From Saccoglossus kowalevskii (lineage: Eukaryota > Hemichordata > Enteropneusta > Harrimaniidae), in NCBI RefSeq assembly GCF_000003605.2, contig NW_003148784.1, positions 57,796 to 78,188 of the forward strand: DNA of 20,393 nucleotides, in the 5' to 3' direction. The position numbers and the translations under genes are program-made. This document shows, piece by piece, positions 19,976 to 20,393 of the stretch (the first letter of the stretch is position 1; the number at the start of each line of letters is the position of its first letter). Below the pieces are notes generated by a model. The model saw only the letters and a list, made by a program, of their open reading frames with translations, ran no database searches and was not told where the DNA came from.

Positions 19976-20393
19976 TTGCACCACATCCGCTATCTAGTAA
20001 TCCGGTCTGCTCGACCTAAAAAGTGTGCATTGTGTTGAATTTACCGTGAACGTCACAGAAACAATATCAAATCTCACACTACAAGTAACGTCCCGCGTAA
20101 AACAATAGCAACAGATTAAGTTTTTCACACCACACGCCCACGCATCGCGTGGTGTCTGGACAGTATAATGACCCCGGATATAAACAAATGATCGGGGTCA
20201 TCAACTTCAATTGCGGTGAAGCACACTGCATTATCACTTCTTCAACGATCAAGACATTGAGTTTTGTGCTTTCGAATGTTTCCGTAAAGGGGGCTTCAAG
20301 ATTGAAATTTATGATGACGAAGAAGCAGACGACAACAAAGAATTCGGAAACCTTATTTAGCAAGTTGCAGAGCCACAAACACAGTGTAGCGTT
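19976..20393. other. Right edge: no recognised gene
   Basis: It holds the paired hairpins at 20138-20201. A short plus-strand open frame of about 45 codons (about 20219-20358, with FRKGGFKIEIYDDEEADDNK) lacks an ATG and splice support, and I do not call it. Confidence 0.4.
20138..20201. repeat. Two adjacent hairpins
   Basis: CCACGC-ATC-GCGTGG (20138-20152) is followed by ATGACCCCG at 20168-20176 pairing with CGGGGTCAT at 20193-20201. Both stems are perfect. They lie right of the transposon-like region and may belong to the same or another element. Confidence 0.4.

Noticed and set aside
1-20393. tRNA, rRNA, CRISPR or bacterial defence systems
   Set aside because: I looked for cloverleaf arms, spaced direct repeats and operon-like gene runs and found none; the sequence is that of an animal nuclear genome.

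Overview
The window looks like nuclear DNA from an animal, most likely a marine invertebrate. I cannot name the phylum; a mollusc or other lophotrochozoan, or an early-branching deuterostome, would all fit. The evidence is AT-rich non-coding DNA, short exons bounded by GT/AG splice sites, decayed LINE retrotransposons on a metazoan pattern, and miniature inverted-repeat elements. There is no operon structure, no rRNA, no CRISPR array and no tRNA that I can recognise.

The main content is a head-to-tail array of three related two-exon genes on the minus strand. By memory of the family they encode relatives of SPMIP1 (ATP6V1FNB), a microtubule inner protein of the sperm flagellum. Copy C (exons 18113-17774 and 17269-17058) and copy B (exons 8674-8332 and 6034-5805) are complete. 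Copy A (exon 1 at 3080-2723) has an intact first exon and splice donor, but its second exon is not in the window and must lie left of position 1 if it exists. In all three copies exon 1 ends in the same codon, one base into a glycine after an MRPxSxxTxxLLyxG motif, which points to duplication of a whole intron-containing gene. The N-terminal block and exon 2 are conserved while the linker between them is not. Each copy has an X-box-like (RFX) element about 100-155 bases upstream of its ATG, as expected for ciliary genes.

Other coding signals are weaker. A candidate plus-strand gene starts at 3320, divergent from copy A and sharing its short promoter region. A plausible plus-strand first exon lies at 19111-19194, about 1 kb from copy C, with its ATG inside a YY1-like element. 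I recognise neither product.

The 8.4 kb between B and C is mostly repeat-derived: a decayed endonuclease/reverse transcriptase LINE (about 9967-11640) interrupted by another repeat (about 10243-10490), a second decayed LINE of a different family (12391-13800) interrupted by a foldback element (13160-13325), and one copy of a roughly 167-base dispersed repeat whose partner sits at 1498-1665. On the far right are a 103-base inverted-repeat element with a 9-base target duplication (19555-19657) and a transposon-end-like region with repeated ACCGACC motifs. The other long stretches hold only hairpins, simple repeats and short chance ORFs.
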